Below the pieces are notes generated by a model. The model saw only the letters and a list, made by a program, of their open reading frames with translations, was not told where the DNA came from and did no database searches. Made by a program: the position numbers and the translations under genes. From contig CANTUV010000009.1 in assembly GCA_947685225.1 (NCBI GenBank), forward strand, positions 7,626,001-7,690,000: a DNA stretch of 64,000 bases. Reading direction: 5' to 3'. Below are positions 1-10,678 of the stretch, piece after piece (within the stretch, counting starts at the first letter, position 1; each line of letters begins with the position of its first letter). The DNA is from Garcia nutans. Its lineage: Eukaryota > Streptophyta > Magnoliopsida > Malpighiales > Euphorbiaceae.

Positions 1-2
1 CT

Positions 3-269
3 CCTCACCATGCTAGATCTCCTCCACAGTCGCTCTTCCATCATACCCGAAAGAAAAGGATCGCGACTAACCCAATTTCTGGGGAGTCTAGTGTAATGCT
101 TTTTAAACAAAGTCTGTCTCCCTCTATGGCGCCACCCAGTACATCTCATCTTTGTTCTTCCTCTGGGTCAACTGATATAATAGAAGCATTCCAGAGATTG
201 CACCCCATCCTTTTTTTGCATGTTATCAAGTTGGGGATCTTCCCACTATGGAGAGGGTTTTGCCCATAG
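3..269 (+). pseudogene. Open coding-like fragment, unidentified
   Basis: A reading frame is open from the window edge to a TAG near 267-269 without an ATG at its start, about 88 codons. It is Ser/Pro-rich at first and ends in a stretch of the form AFQRLHPILFLHVIKLGIF, which looks like real coding sequence. What follows is AT-rich DNA with a run of TTA triplets. The next coding-like stretch begins at 683 behind a pyrimidine-rich tract ending in TAG, so the two could be exons of one decayed gene or pieces of a retrotransposon accessory ORF. No family was recognised. The window edge truncates it. Confidence 0.3.
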
Positions 270-682
270 GTGGTTCTATAGCTCATAACTCTCCTAATAC
301 TACTCACGTGAGGGTTATTTTATTATTATTATTATTTATTTAACTATATTTTTTTCATCCACTACTTTTTCTTTTGTTTAAGGTCACTTGGGAGATTTAT
401 CAGGAGATCCACTAACTTTTCTTGGGCGCTGCTGGGTGATTAACCACTCTTTTTAGTGAACTTTTGGTATGTACCTAAAACATAAAATCTCAAATTCAGC
501 TAATATAAGAGGTATTTATTGTGCTCACCTTTTTTACATATCGTAGGGGATCATTGTAGTTCATGACACCATAATTGCTTGCCTGGAGGTTCGATTGATT
601 TCCTGAGAAATATAAACTGGCCATGCATATATATAATAATGCACATGCTAATGTAATGTTTTGGTTTCTGGTTTTATAGACT

Positions 683-1036
683 GAGATCAAATCATTGAGG
701 GAGAAATTGGAGATCAATAGAGTCAAGTCTCATGACAGGATTTCAGAGCTGGAAAAGACAGTAAAAGATTTGAGGAAGGACATAAAGCACCATTGAAGAT
801 GTTTGGGGAAGATACCTTCATCGGTTGCAACACCTATCTCACCATCCGAGGTGAATGATGACTCTCATGAAGATGATGATACCAATGATTCTGGCCAAGA
901 TATGAAGGAAGGAGCAATAGCCTCCTCAAGTCAAAAAGGAAGCATTGATTATTTTAGCCATCATACTCAGGGTACTGAATCCTTTATTGCAAACATTTTT
1001 ACCAATTTCACCCCAGATTCAGGGTTTTCCTTCTAA
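683..1036 (+). pseudogene. Decayed coding fragment with a coiled coil
   Basis: One frame reads through a charged, heptad-like segment (KSLREKLEINRVKSHD, then ISELEKTVKDLRKDIKHH) up to a TGA at 796-798. In the same frame it continues into an acidic Ser/Asp/Glu-rich tail that ends at a TAA at 1034-1036. A coiled coil followed by an acidic tail also occurs in the third ORF of SIRE-type retrotransposons and in plant transposon accessory proteins, so this may be the C-terminal end of such an ORF. That is inference. The internal stop and the absent start mark it as non-functional. It ends about 200 bp before copia element A begins. Confidence 0.35.
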
Positions 1037-1245
1037 AATTACTGTGATTGATCCCAACTCTACTTCCTTTGCTCAAGCGATTTTGGTAGAGTCTACAACA
1101 CTAGCTAGAGTAGATGACCCGTAACCCTTCAAAATAAGGCTTGATTAGCTTTTTTTTTTTTTGAACTTTTGTTGAACAATGCACCTTTTACAAATGTAAT
1201 ACAAGATAAAAGAGATGATAATATTTCCAGACCCTCTTTCTTTGG

Positions 1246-2483
1246 TGTTAGTCCAATTACTCTATTTTTGATCTTAGGAAATCAAATTTAATTAAACTAA
1301 CACTTATATTTGTTACATTTTGCTTGAAGCTATTTTTTTTTGAAGAAACCTTGAAAAGTCAGATCAAACCATGAAGAAGCCTGACCGGACCATCAATGAC
1401 CAATTGAGAAAATTTACACAGAAGGTTTCACAGTGGAGAGTACTCCCAAAATCTCACCGTACCACATAAAGTCCAATCGGACCATTCATAATTTTGACCG
1501 GACCATTGAATGTAAATTTAGGCAAAACATACAGAATGTTTTACGGTCAGAAGTACTCCCATTTTCTCAGAGTACCACAAGAAGTTTGACCGGAGCTCAT
1601 GATGTTTCGTCTGGACTATGAATGCAGATTTTCTCAAAATATCCAGTGAAGTTCCTAACTTGAAGTGTGCCCAAAATCTGAAACGACCATCGATATTCCA
1701 ATCGGACCAGATGCAAGTCCTATTGGTATATTTAAATATTACTCAAGTCAAAAGCTATTGCATCTCCACTCAATTAGTGGAAGCTACATGGACCAACCGT
1801 TGGAAGAACATTAAGTGGAATTTCAAATATTCTGAACGGACCACTATGTTTCCCAACCTGTATCATTGAATTTCGACAGGACCACAGGAAGTCTAACCAT
1901 GAAATGACTCTGGCTAAGATATTAGTGGAAGACATGAATCAAACATGTTGGACCATACCTCAAATGGCTATTTCATGGCTCGTAGGCTATAAATACCATA
2001 AGTTACTTCATCTTTATAGGAGATATTGAATTTGTAATAGCCTACCTTGATATCTTTACTTATTGCATCAAAATTACCATTTGTATTGATTGAGTGTTGG
2101 GTGTGAGAATTAAATACCATCTTAAGTTTGAGTGTGAGCTTAAAAATACTTAGGTTGTAAGAGTGAGCCTGGGAAAACTCTTGTAAGGGTTGTGAGGATT
2201 ATACTCAAATCATTGTATAGTTTGGTGTGAGCTAGAGAAAATGACAAGTTAGAGTTAAGCTTGTAAAAACTCAAGGCTAGTGAAACCTTAACAAGTTGTT
2301 AAGGAAGTGAATGCATGATTAAGGTAAATATGAACCACTATAAATATCTTGTGTTCATTGTTCTATTCTCCACAACATCTTCTTCAACATCTTCTTCATT
2401 TCTTGTTTGTTAAATTTTGAAATTTCCATCAATTATCTAACAACCAATTCACCCTGCCCCATGGTTACCATCTTGGGACAACA
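1246..2483 (+). repeat. 5' LTR of copia element A
   Basis: Begins TGTTAGTCCAATTACTC and ends CTTGGGACAACA directly before the primer site. It matches 39639-40812 along its length with many substitutions and small indels. The U3 carries a cluster of GACCGGACCAT-like motifs (about 1360-1890). A TATA box lies near 1987. The R-U5 part carries repeated GTGTGAGCTTGG/GAGTGAGCCTGG units, as in element B. Confidence 0.88.
1987..1996 (+). promoter_or_regulatory. TATA box of element A LTR
   Basis: CTATAAATAC, preceded by GTAGG, sits where element B has GGCTATAAATAC in its own LTR. The 3' LTR of A has the same motif near 40378-40387. It would place transcription start near 2020-2035 and make R-U5 about 450-460 bp. 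Confidence 0.6.
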
Positions 2484-2485
2484 GT

Positions 2486-2500
2486 TGGTATCAAAGCTAG
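2486..2500 (+). other. Primer binding site (initiator Met tRNA type)
   Basis: TGGTATCAAAGCTAG, two bases after the 5' LTR. It resembles TGGTATCAGAGC, the usual plant sequence complementary to the 3' end of initiator Met tRNA, with one change in the core. Confidence 0.8.
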
Positions 2501-2537
2501 AAAATTTCTTAAACTTAATTATGAAATTTGATCCACA

Positions 2538-4137
2538 ATGGTAACTTCTTCTTCATCCACCTCAAATTCTCATGGGAATCTCAACTCTATTCTTAGACCC
2601 TACTTTGATGGAATGGATTATTCCTATTGGAAGCACAAGATGTTCTTGTTCCTAGATAGTGAAGGAATTAAGCTTTGAGATTATGTTGAAAATGAGTGAA
2701 AACCTCCTACTCATGAAGTTGATGGTGTCCAAGTTCCTCTTTCCAAACCATAATGGTCAAATGCCTATATAGGAGATCGATTCAAAAACTATAGGGTAGC
2801 CTCCATCTTGATAAATTCTATTTCAAGAGAAGAAGGTAAGAGAGTCCAACATCTCACTTGTGCTCATTGCATTTGGAAAACTCTTAAGAACTATCATGAG
2901 GGTACTACTCAAGTGAGACTCACCAAAAAGTAAATGCATATACATGAGTTTGAGCTATTCAAGATGAAGCCTAATGAAAATGTTACAAACATGACTAATC
3001 GCTTGCTTGCCATCGTTAATGAGTTAAAGAAATATGGTAAGATATATGATCAAGATGAAGTCAATAGCAAAATCTTGAGAGCACTTAAAGCAAAGAACTT
3101 TGAATCTAAAATTTCTTTAATTGAAGAAGCGCATGATCTTAGCTCTTTGAGAACCGATGAACTTGTCAAAAAACTACTCACCTTTGAATTGCATACCGGA
3201 AGAGAAGAAGAACAAGGTGAAAAGGAAAAAGAGGAAACCAATAGCTCTCAAAGCAATTAAAGAAGTTGAGAGCTCAAGCAATGAAAATAATGATGATGAA
3301 GAAGAAATGGCAATGTTCTATAAAAATTGAATGATTGTAAGAGAAAGAGAAGATTGCAAGCTAGTAAAGGTACCATTTCTAAATCCTCTTTTAAAGATAA
3401 AGATGAGAAAAATGAAGTAAAATGCTATGAGTGTGGCAAATCTGGTCACATTAAATCAGATTGCTTGAAGTTGAAGAATAAAAAGAAATGGGATAAAGAA
3501 AAGAAGAAATCTATCAAAGCTACATGGGATGACTCTTCCTCAAGTGAAGAAGAAGAAGAAGAAGAAGAAGAAGAAGAAGAAGAGGAAGGAATTGTCAATC
3601 TATGTTTCATGGCTATTAAGGATGAAAAAGACTCCAATGAGGTAGGTATTCAATCCTTAAATTTAATTGTATATGATGATAATGATATTAATGCTTTAGA
3701 TGATAGTGATATGATTGAACATATGAACCCTGGAGTAGAAAAGTATCTATAACTCAAACCTCTAGTGTTGAAGTTGTAAAGAACACCAATGCACAATCCA
3801 AACCTCAAAATCCTAAGAGGATTACATTGGGTACACAAAGCACTAGAAGTAAAATTCCAAGAGCAACTCATGCATTCATGTACACTAGGCATGAGCATAA
3901 ACATAAAAATGCACAAAAACAAACGTATTCAACTCATGTTTGTAATTGTGTGCATAGTTCATTGAATTTCAATAAAAAGGTGAATAAGTATAAAACCTTG
4001 TATCAATGCACATATTGTATGAAATTTGGGCATAAGAGCACATTTTGATACATTAGGAAGGCTCATCTCAAGTTAGAGAATCCTTTTACTACTACCCTTA
4101 AGGACCTAACCTTATTTGGGTACCTAAAAGAAGATGA
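2538..4137 (+). pseudogene. gag: gag pseudogene of copia element A
   Basis: Aligns throughout with the intact Gag of element B (52444-54285) and would encode the capsid-like protein that packages element RNA in the cytoplasm. It starts at an ATG after the primer site, with the same Ser-rich N-terminus and the YFDGxDYSYWKHKM signature. Premature stops arise mainly from TGG to TGA and CAA to TAA changes, for example in the LWDFVENEW-equivalent region and at the start of the MHVHEYELFKMKP-equivalent segment. A zinc knuckle CYECGKSGHIKSDC is preserved near 3424-3465. A GAA/GAG microsatellite (3546-3590) encodes an unbroken run of about 16 Glu. The long coiled coil seen in B after the acidic tract is missing, a deletion of roughly 100 codons near 3750. 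The second zinc knuckle (CTYCMKFGHKSTF) remains near 4008-4046. Confidence 0.88.
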
Positions 4138-7135
4138 ACATTATTATTTTTATAGGTATTCCTAAAATCTACTATCAATGAGAGTTCTTAGTTTGTGGAT
4201 AGTGGATGTTCAAGGCATATGATGGGGAATGCAAAGTTTTTCACAACTCTCACTTATAGTTATGAAGGAAATGTTACTTTTGGGAATAATGTTAAATGCA
4301 AAATAATTGGCATTGGCTCCATTGGCATGCTTGGTAAAAAATTAATTGAATTTGTTTGGCTTGTTGATGGGTTGAAACACAATTTGATTAGTGTAAGTCA
4401 ATTATGTGATAAAGGATATGATATAAGTTTTGACTCCAAAAGATGCAAAGTTACCAATTCAAGTGGTGAAATTGCATTCAAAGGAGCTAGAGTTAGTAAC
4501 ACATATAAAATTGACATTTATTCCAACAATGCATTTGAGTGTCTGATTTCTATTAATAATGATGCTTGATTATGGCATAGAAGACTAGGACATGTTAGTA
4601 TGGATCATTTACAATGTATTAGTAAAGAAGAACTAGTTGATGGTCTTTCCAAAGTTAAATTTAACAAAGATAGAATGTGTGAACCTTGTCAACTTGGTAA
4701 GCAACATAAATGTTCATTTAAATCTAAAAATATTGTTAGCACTTCTAGACCCCTAGAACTTATTCACTTGGATTTGTTTGGAACAAATAGAGTTGATAGC
4801 CTAGGTGGCAAGTTATATACATTTGTTCTTGTTGATGATTACTCAAGATTTAAATGGGTAAATTTCTTAGCTCAAAAGAATGAAGCTTTCAATCATTTTA
4901 AAATATTTGCAAAAAGGGTTCAAAATAAAAAAGGCTATGTAATCACATCCATTAGAAGTGATCATGGAAAAGAATTTAAAAATGAAAATTTTAAAAGTTT
5001 TTGTAATGAATTTGGTATTTCACATAACTTTTCGGCTCCTAGAACACCACAGCAAATTTGTGTGGTTGAAAGGAAAAATAGAACTTTGGTTGAAATGGCT
5101 AGGACAATGCTCAATGAGTATGACCTACCATCATACTTTTGGGCGAAAGCCGTTAATACTGCTTGTTACATTTCAAATCAGGTTTACAAAAGGCTTTTGA
5201 TAAATAAAACTTCTTATGAGCTATGGAATGGAAGAATACTCAAAATTTCGTATCTTAAAGTATTTGGACGCAAATGCTTTGTATTAAACACCAAGGATAA
5301 TCTTGAAAAATTTTCATCCAAATGGATGAAGCTATATTTTTAGGATATTCATCATCTCGCAAAGCATATAGAGTATTTAACAAAAGAAAACTAGTAGTTG
5401 AAGAATCAATGCATGTTGCTTTTGATGAAATCTCTAAACTTGATCAAAGGAAAGGTAGTGCTCTTGATGATTTTGTAGGTACATTTGAAAAACAAGAAAC
5501 AATTGATGTTCCAAAGAATAATCATGATGAAATAGAAGAAGGGACCCAATAGCTACCAAGGATTGGCAATACAAGAAGGATCATCCAAAAATACTCATCA
5601 TTGGTGAAACATCAAAGGGAGTAACAACTAGATTCAAAATTAAACAATTAGATGTTAATTTTACTTTTGTTTCTCAAATTGAGCCAAGGACCATAGAGAA
5701 GACTCTTAGCAATGAATGTTGGGTGATTGCAATGCAAGATGAACTCAACCAATTTGAGAGAAATAATGTGTGGGAACTTGTTCCTAGACCTAAAGATCAT
5801 TCAATTATAGTATGAAAATGGGTATATAAGAATAAGCTTGACAAAAATGGTCTCATTACTTAGATTAGAAGCTATTAGGATACTACTTGCATTTGCTTGT
5901 CACATGAATTATAAACTTTTTCAAATGGATATTAAGAGTGCATTCCTAAATGGATTTATTAATGAGGAAGTTTATCTTGAATAATCTCCCAGTTTTGAAG
6001 ACTATAAACTTCCAAATCATATTTTTAAACTTACCAAGGTACTATATGGATTGAAACAAGCTCTAAGAGCTTGGTATGATAGACTTAGTACATATTTTCT
6101 TGAAAATGGATTTTCAAAAGGGAAAGTTGATATAACTATTTTTGTTAAGAAGAATAAGGATAACATTTTAATTGTACAAATTTATGTTGATGACATTATA
6201 TTTGGTGTTACTAATGAATCTTTGTGCAGGAAATTTGCTTCTTGTATGATCAGGGAATTTGAAATGAGCATGATGGGTGAACTCAAATTCTTCCTTGGAT
6301 TACAAATCAAGCAATGCAAAGATGGGATCTTCATCAACCAATCCAAATACACAAAGAAACTCCTAACGAAGTATGGAATGGATTATTGTAAGACTAGCAA
6401 GACTCATATGAGTATATCCTTGAAATTGGACAAAGATGAAAGTGGTAAGGTTGTAAATGAGAAGAAATATCGAGGTATTATCAGATCCCTACTTTACTTA
6501 ACCGCTTTTAGACCCAATATAATGTATAGTATATGCTTATGTGTTATGTTTCAATCATGTCCTAAAGAATCACATTTAAATACCACTAAAAGAATTTTGA
6601 AATACTTGAATGGCACATTGCATTTAGGACTTTGGTATCCTAGAAACACATCATTTGATATTTTAGGTTTTTCAGATATGAATTATCCTGATAGTCTTTT
6701 GGATAGAAAAAGCACGATGGGGCATGTCATTTTCTTGGTGAATGCCTAGTTTTTTGGTTTAGCAAGAAGCAAGTTTCGGAAGCTTTGTCTACCGTGGAAG
6801 CTGAATATGTTGCGGCATATTTTTGTTGTACTCAAGTCCTTTGAATGAAACAACAATTGTTTGATTATGGAAAAATATTTGATCAAATTCCTATTAAGTG
6901 TGATAACACTAGTTCCATAAATCTATCAAAGAATCCAATTCAACATTCTAGATCAAAACATATAGATATTAGGCACCACTTCTTAAGAGACAATGTCCAA
7001 AATCAAAATGTTGTCTTAGAATTCATTGATACACAAAACAAACTTGCTGATATATTTACAAAACCCTTAAATGATGATAGAATGAACTTTATAAAACAAC
7101 ATTTGGGAATGATGGATGGAAGCACCATATCATAG
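4134..7135 (+). pseudogene. pol: pol pseudogene of copia element A (PR-INT-RT-RH)
   Basis: Matches B Pol from the first codon to the last. The protease signature DSGCSRHM is near 4198. The GAG-pre-integrase zinc region HRRLGH is followed by the integrase core, with DLFG near 4773, RSDHGKEF near 4957 and VVERKNR near 5068. Reverse transcriptase has YVDDIIFG near 6184-6207. RNase H and the KHIDIRHHF end follow. A deletion near 5860 removes about 27 residues covering the KARLVAKGYNQEEG-type segment of RT. Several stops (TGG to TGA, CAA to TAA, frameshifts near 5340 and 6745) rule out a functional product. The frame begins with ATG overlapping the gag stop (ATGA), the same arrangement as in B. 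Confidence 0.88.
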
Positions 7136-7712
7136 GCTTGGAATTGCATGAAAACGTTTTTCATTTCATGAAAAATTTCTCATTAATATCTATTTTTGAT
7201 CAAACTTTTGTATCCTCAATTAAAAGCACTCTTTTCTCCCAAAAACTTTATTTTCAGACTATTTCCCGATCAGACTAATGAGAAGTCTGATCTTACTTTT
7301 TGAAAATTGTTGATTTCAAAATTTTATATAAAAGTATAACCATACTTTCCAAGTTACGACCGAAATTTTTTAAAATTTTTTGACCGTTGTGCTTAGAACC
7401 AAAATTCCGTTCAGACTTTATATAGTCTGACTGCATTTTTCAAAAAAATTGAATTTCACGACCGAACTCCTTAAAGTCCGACCGTACATTCACTTTGTTT
7501 TAAAAAATTTCTAGCAGTTGGAACTCAATCAAAATGTGCAAATCTTGTCTCCAACAACTCTAAACGACGATTTATTATCTTAACCACTATAAATACCCTC
7601 TAATATGAGTAGTTATAGCTTTTTATCAAATTCTAAACACCTAAACACTCAAAGTACTCAAAATCACTCAAAGCATACTTTACTCTTCATCTATTTTTCT
7701 TAATCAAATTTG
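7136..7712 (+). other. pol/env-like spacer of element A with dyad motif cluster
   Basis: No gene. Between about 7258 and 7500 it holds repeated GATCAGAC/GTCTGATC and CGACCGAA/GTCCGACCG dyads of the kind found in this element's own U3. From 7585 it resembles a short leader (CACTATAAATACC, then CACTCAAAGTACTC) before the env-like start codon. The TATA-like ATAAATAC is near 7592. It may be an internal promoter for the third ORF, which is inference. Confidence 0.5.
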
Positions 7713-7897
7713 ATGGCTCCTAAAGAACATAAGAAGAAGGCTTCAAGAGCTGAGAAATGGAAGGAAATTGCTGCCCCTTCTCAACAAGAAGAACCTCCTA
7801 GAAGAATCCATAAGATAAGTTTTAGAGACAATGAAAAAAGGCTAAGGTGTGAAATTATAAAAGATAAGACTGTAGAAGCTAACTGTCTCTTCTATAC
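7713..7897 (+). pseudogene. Env-like ORF of element A, 5' part
   Basis: Starts ATG with MAPKEHKKKASR, parallel to the MAPKRKTTSKIKGQ start of the intact ORF in element B. The Pro/Arg-rich and basic N-terminal segment is open up to the insertion point at 7897. There TGTAACACCC of the Tekay element begins. The sequence and its reading frame resume at 38165, after the repeated TATAC. The protein family is the plant retrotransposon accessory ORF often called env-like and possibly related to the 'putative plant transposon protein' domain. Its function is not established. Confidence 0.75.
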
Positions 7898-10597
7898 TGT
7901 AACACCCTTATACCTTATATACGTACAATACATACACCCAATATATATAATATATGAATATACGGTACAAGAATGCCAAAACCCATTTTAATAAAAAAAA
8001 CCTTACTTTTCAAATCTGTATGAACTTAAATCATTTAACTGATATAATTTAAATTATATATAAAATATTACTGGCTAAAACAAATACACATATTCATTAC
8101 AAAATTTTTATCCAAAATATTCTTGATAGTTTGTGATATATATATATATACACATCAGAATATAATATAACATACATGAAGTCAAAATGTACAAAAATGT
8201 GAAATATGTACATGATGGTAGTTTGTCTTTGATCTTGATGTCCAACAATCAACTCTACACTCAAGATCTCAAGCCTAGACCCGGCTTGGTTTAGACGAAC
8301 TCTCCAGCTCAATCGGATCTACCGTGTCTCCTGCACGATGAATCACAATCGCGCTAAGCCAAAAGCCTAGCAATACAAACTTTGATAACAATAAAGTTCA
8401 AATGTAATACCAATGCACAATGCATATGGATATTATATCTCATAACACTTTATCTTAACATATTTCTCAATTATTTTACAATTCATAATTCACATAAAAA
8501 CAAACACAAGCATGGGCCCAAAGAATCTAATATGCTATTCAAATTCCAGAGTTACTAATTTGGTCCAAGTTGACACCATGTGTCTAGCCCCGAAGGCAAA
8601 TCAATTATTTGCTTAAAAGCTAGTCCTGAAGGTAGATCATATCGCAATGAGGATAACCTCCTTTGTAACATCCCAACTAGGCTTCAAGGGCTAGGCCCAA
8701 CCCAGCTTCAAGGGACTGCTACATCATAGGCATGCCGCTAAACACAGAACTCTGAAAACTAAATAACATACTAAGCACACAATTATTTCATATTTCCATT
8801 ATTAATCTCTTTCTCATTTTCTCATGATCAAGCTAGGCACATTGCCTTAGTTATCTCATTTATATCAACATCATTATATAATCATAATGTATCTCATTTT
8901 ATACAATATAGCCATCACCAATGGCTTTACATAATATCTTTAATGTATACACAACAAAGCACATTACCCAAACATTTGGGTGATTATCATATCTTGTACA
9001 TAGTTCACATTTCATTCAATTTAACCATTAACAATGGCTTTTCACATTACATATAATGCATTTATGGCATTACACAAGTCATAGCATATTACTCATGCAT
9101 AAAAAATGTAGTAAGTAACTTAACACATTTTCCAACCAAAATATGTTAAGTCCAAATGTCATGCAAATATAATCAATTATTCAAAGTTTGTACTTACCTC
9201 TAAAAGCAACAAAACAAGCTCAAACACCACTTTCAACCTTCTCTTCCAAGATATCCCTCAACACTTGGATTGGATAACTCAAGTCTTCTCAAAGCCTAAA
9301 CCAAATGTGATTATAAATAATCACTTAGTAACACACTTAAAGGCGTATAAATAACCTCTCAACACAAGAATAAGGAACACAAAGGAAAATAAGGAAAAGA
9401 ACTATCTAGGGCAAAATCTACAAATGGCACGCTCAACAACACAGGCGTATCAATGACCGTGCCCTAAACCCACAACACAGAAGCTTTGACACGCTCAGTG
9501 ACATGGGCGTATCAATGACCATGTCCTTAGCTTTGTATTACAGCAGATAAGACACGTCCAGAGACATGGACATGTCCCTACCCGTGCCAAAACTCCTACA
9601 ACATAGTAGCAATGACACGCTTAGTGACATAGGCATGTCATTGCACGTGTCAATACTATAACATTACAAAAGTTGTGAGACGTTCAGTGACATGGGCATG
9701 TCACTTCACGTGTCACCAATACTGAAAACAGAACTATCGACACACCTAAAGACATAGCCGTGTCACCAGGCATGTCAGGCCAAAATCCTGATATCAACAC
9801 ATAATTGTCACCTCCAATATCTTTATTTTCCCTTTCTAACTATATTCAAACTCAACCAAATCTATCATTTTACTATAAAATACTTGTGTATACATCAAAA
9901 CAACTCAATTAAAAGTAAAATACACAATTTAAAACCATGACTTCACAACTCAAAAGTTACATAACCCAAAACTCTTACTTTCTTCACCAAACTTAACCAT
10001 TTCTTCAATCCAACCCTAAAATCATAGTTAACTACTCAAAACAACTTCATACATACTAATACCAACCATTAAAACATACTACACTAAATATCCAATTCAC
10101 ACATATACAAACTTTCATAGAAAATCAAGGAAACAAGTTGAAAACTTATCAAATATGGAGGAAATCCCTAAAACTCCAACTTGAACACTTGAAATCCTTC
10201 AATTACTTGAGCTTGGAAGAAACAAATCCCTCCTTTCCTCTAATGGAGAAAATCGACCTTCAATGGAGAATGAAGAAGAAGAAGATGATCCATACTCATC
10301 TCTATCCAACCACTGCCCTTTTAACCTCATAATTTTCCACGTTAATTATCCACCAAGTAAAATATATTATTACTTAATTAATATCAAAAATCATCTTACA
10401 CTAACTATACAATTTACTTTTTAATAATTTAAAATAACCTTTGTCCAATTTAAAATATTGACTTGTATATGTTATGTATATCTACATATATATATATATC
10501 ATATACACATTTTACTTTTTTACTTAAATATTTTTTTTAAAAAAATCATTTATTTAATTTTCAAAAATTAAAATTTTTAAAATTTTGGGATATTACA
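7898..10597 (-). repeat. 3' LTR of the Tekay-type element
   Basis: About 2.7 kb, plus-strand ends TGTAACACCC and GGATATTACA. It matches 17623-18121, 21024-21903, 32351-33029 and 37537-38164 in order, almost without substitutions where I compared them (8221-8400 against 17940-18120). It contains a conserved hairpin-like island (8331-8376), a stretch of repeated CAACTAGGCTTCAAGG / CCCAGCTTCAAGGG units (8680-8715), and a cluster of GACACG...CGTGTC dyads (about 9420-9780). Confidence 0.87.
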
Positions 10598-10610
10598 ATT
10601 CTCTCCCTCT
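10598..10610 (-). other. Polypurine tract of the Tekay-type element
   Basis: On the minus strand AGAGGGAGAGAAT directly precedes the LTR start TGTAATATCCC. Confidence 0.75.
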
Positions 10611-10678
10611 AAAAATAAATTTCATCCTTGAAATTACCTACTCTAAAGTCTGGAACAAATGAGGTTACTGACTCGGCA

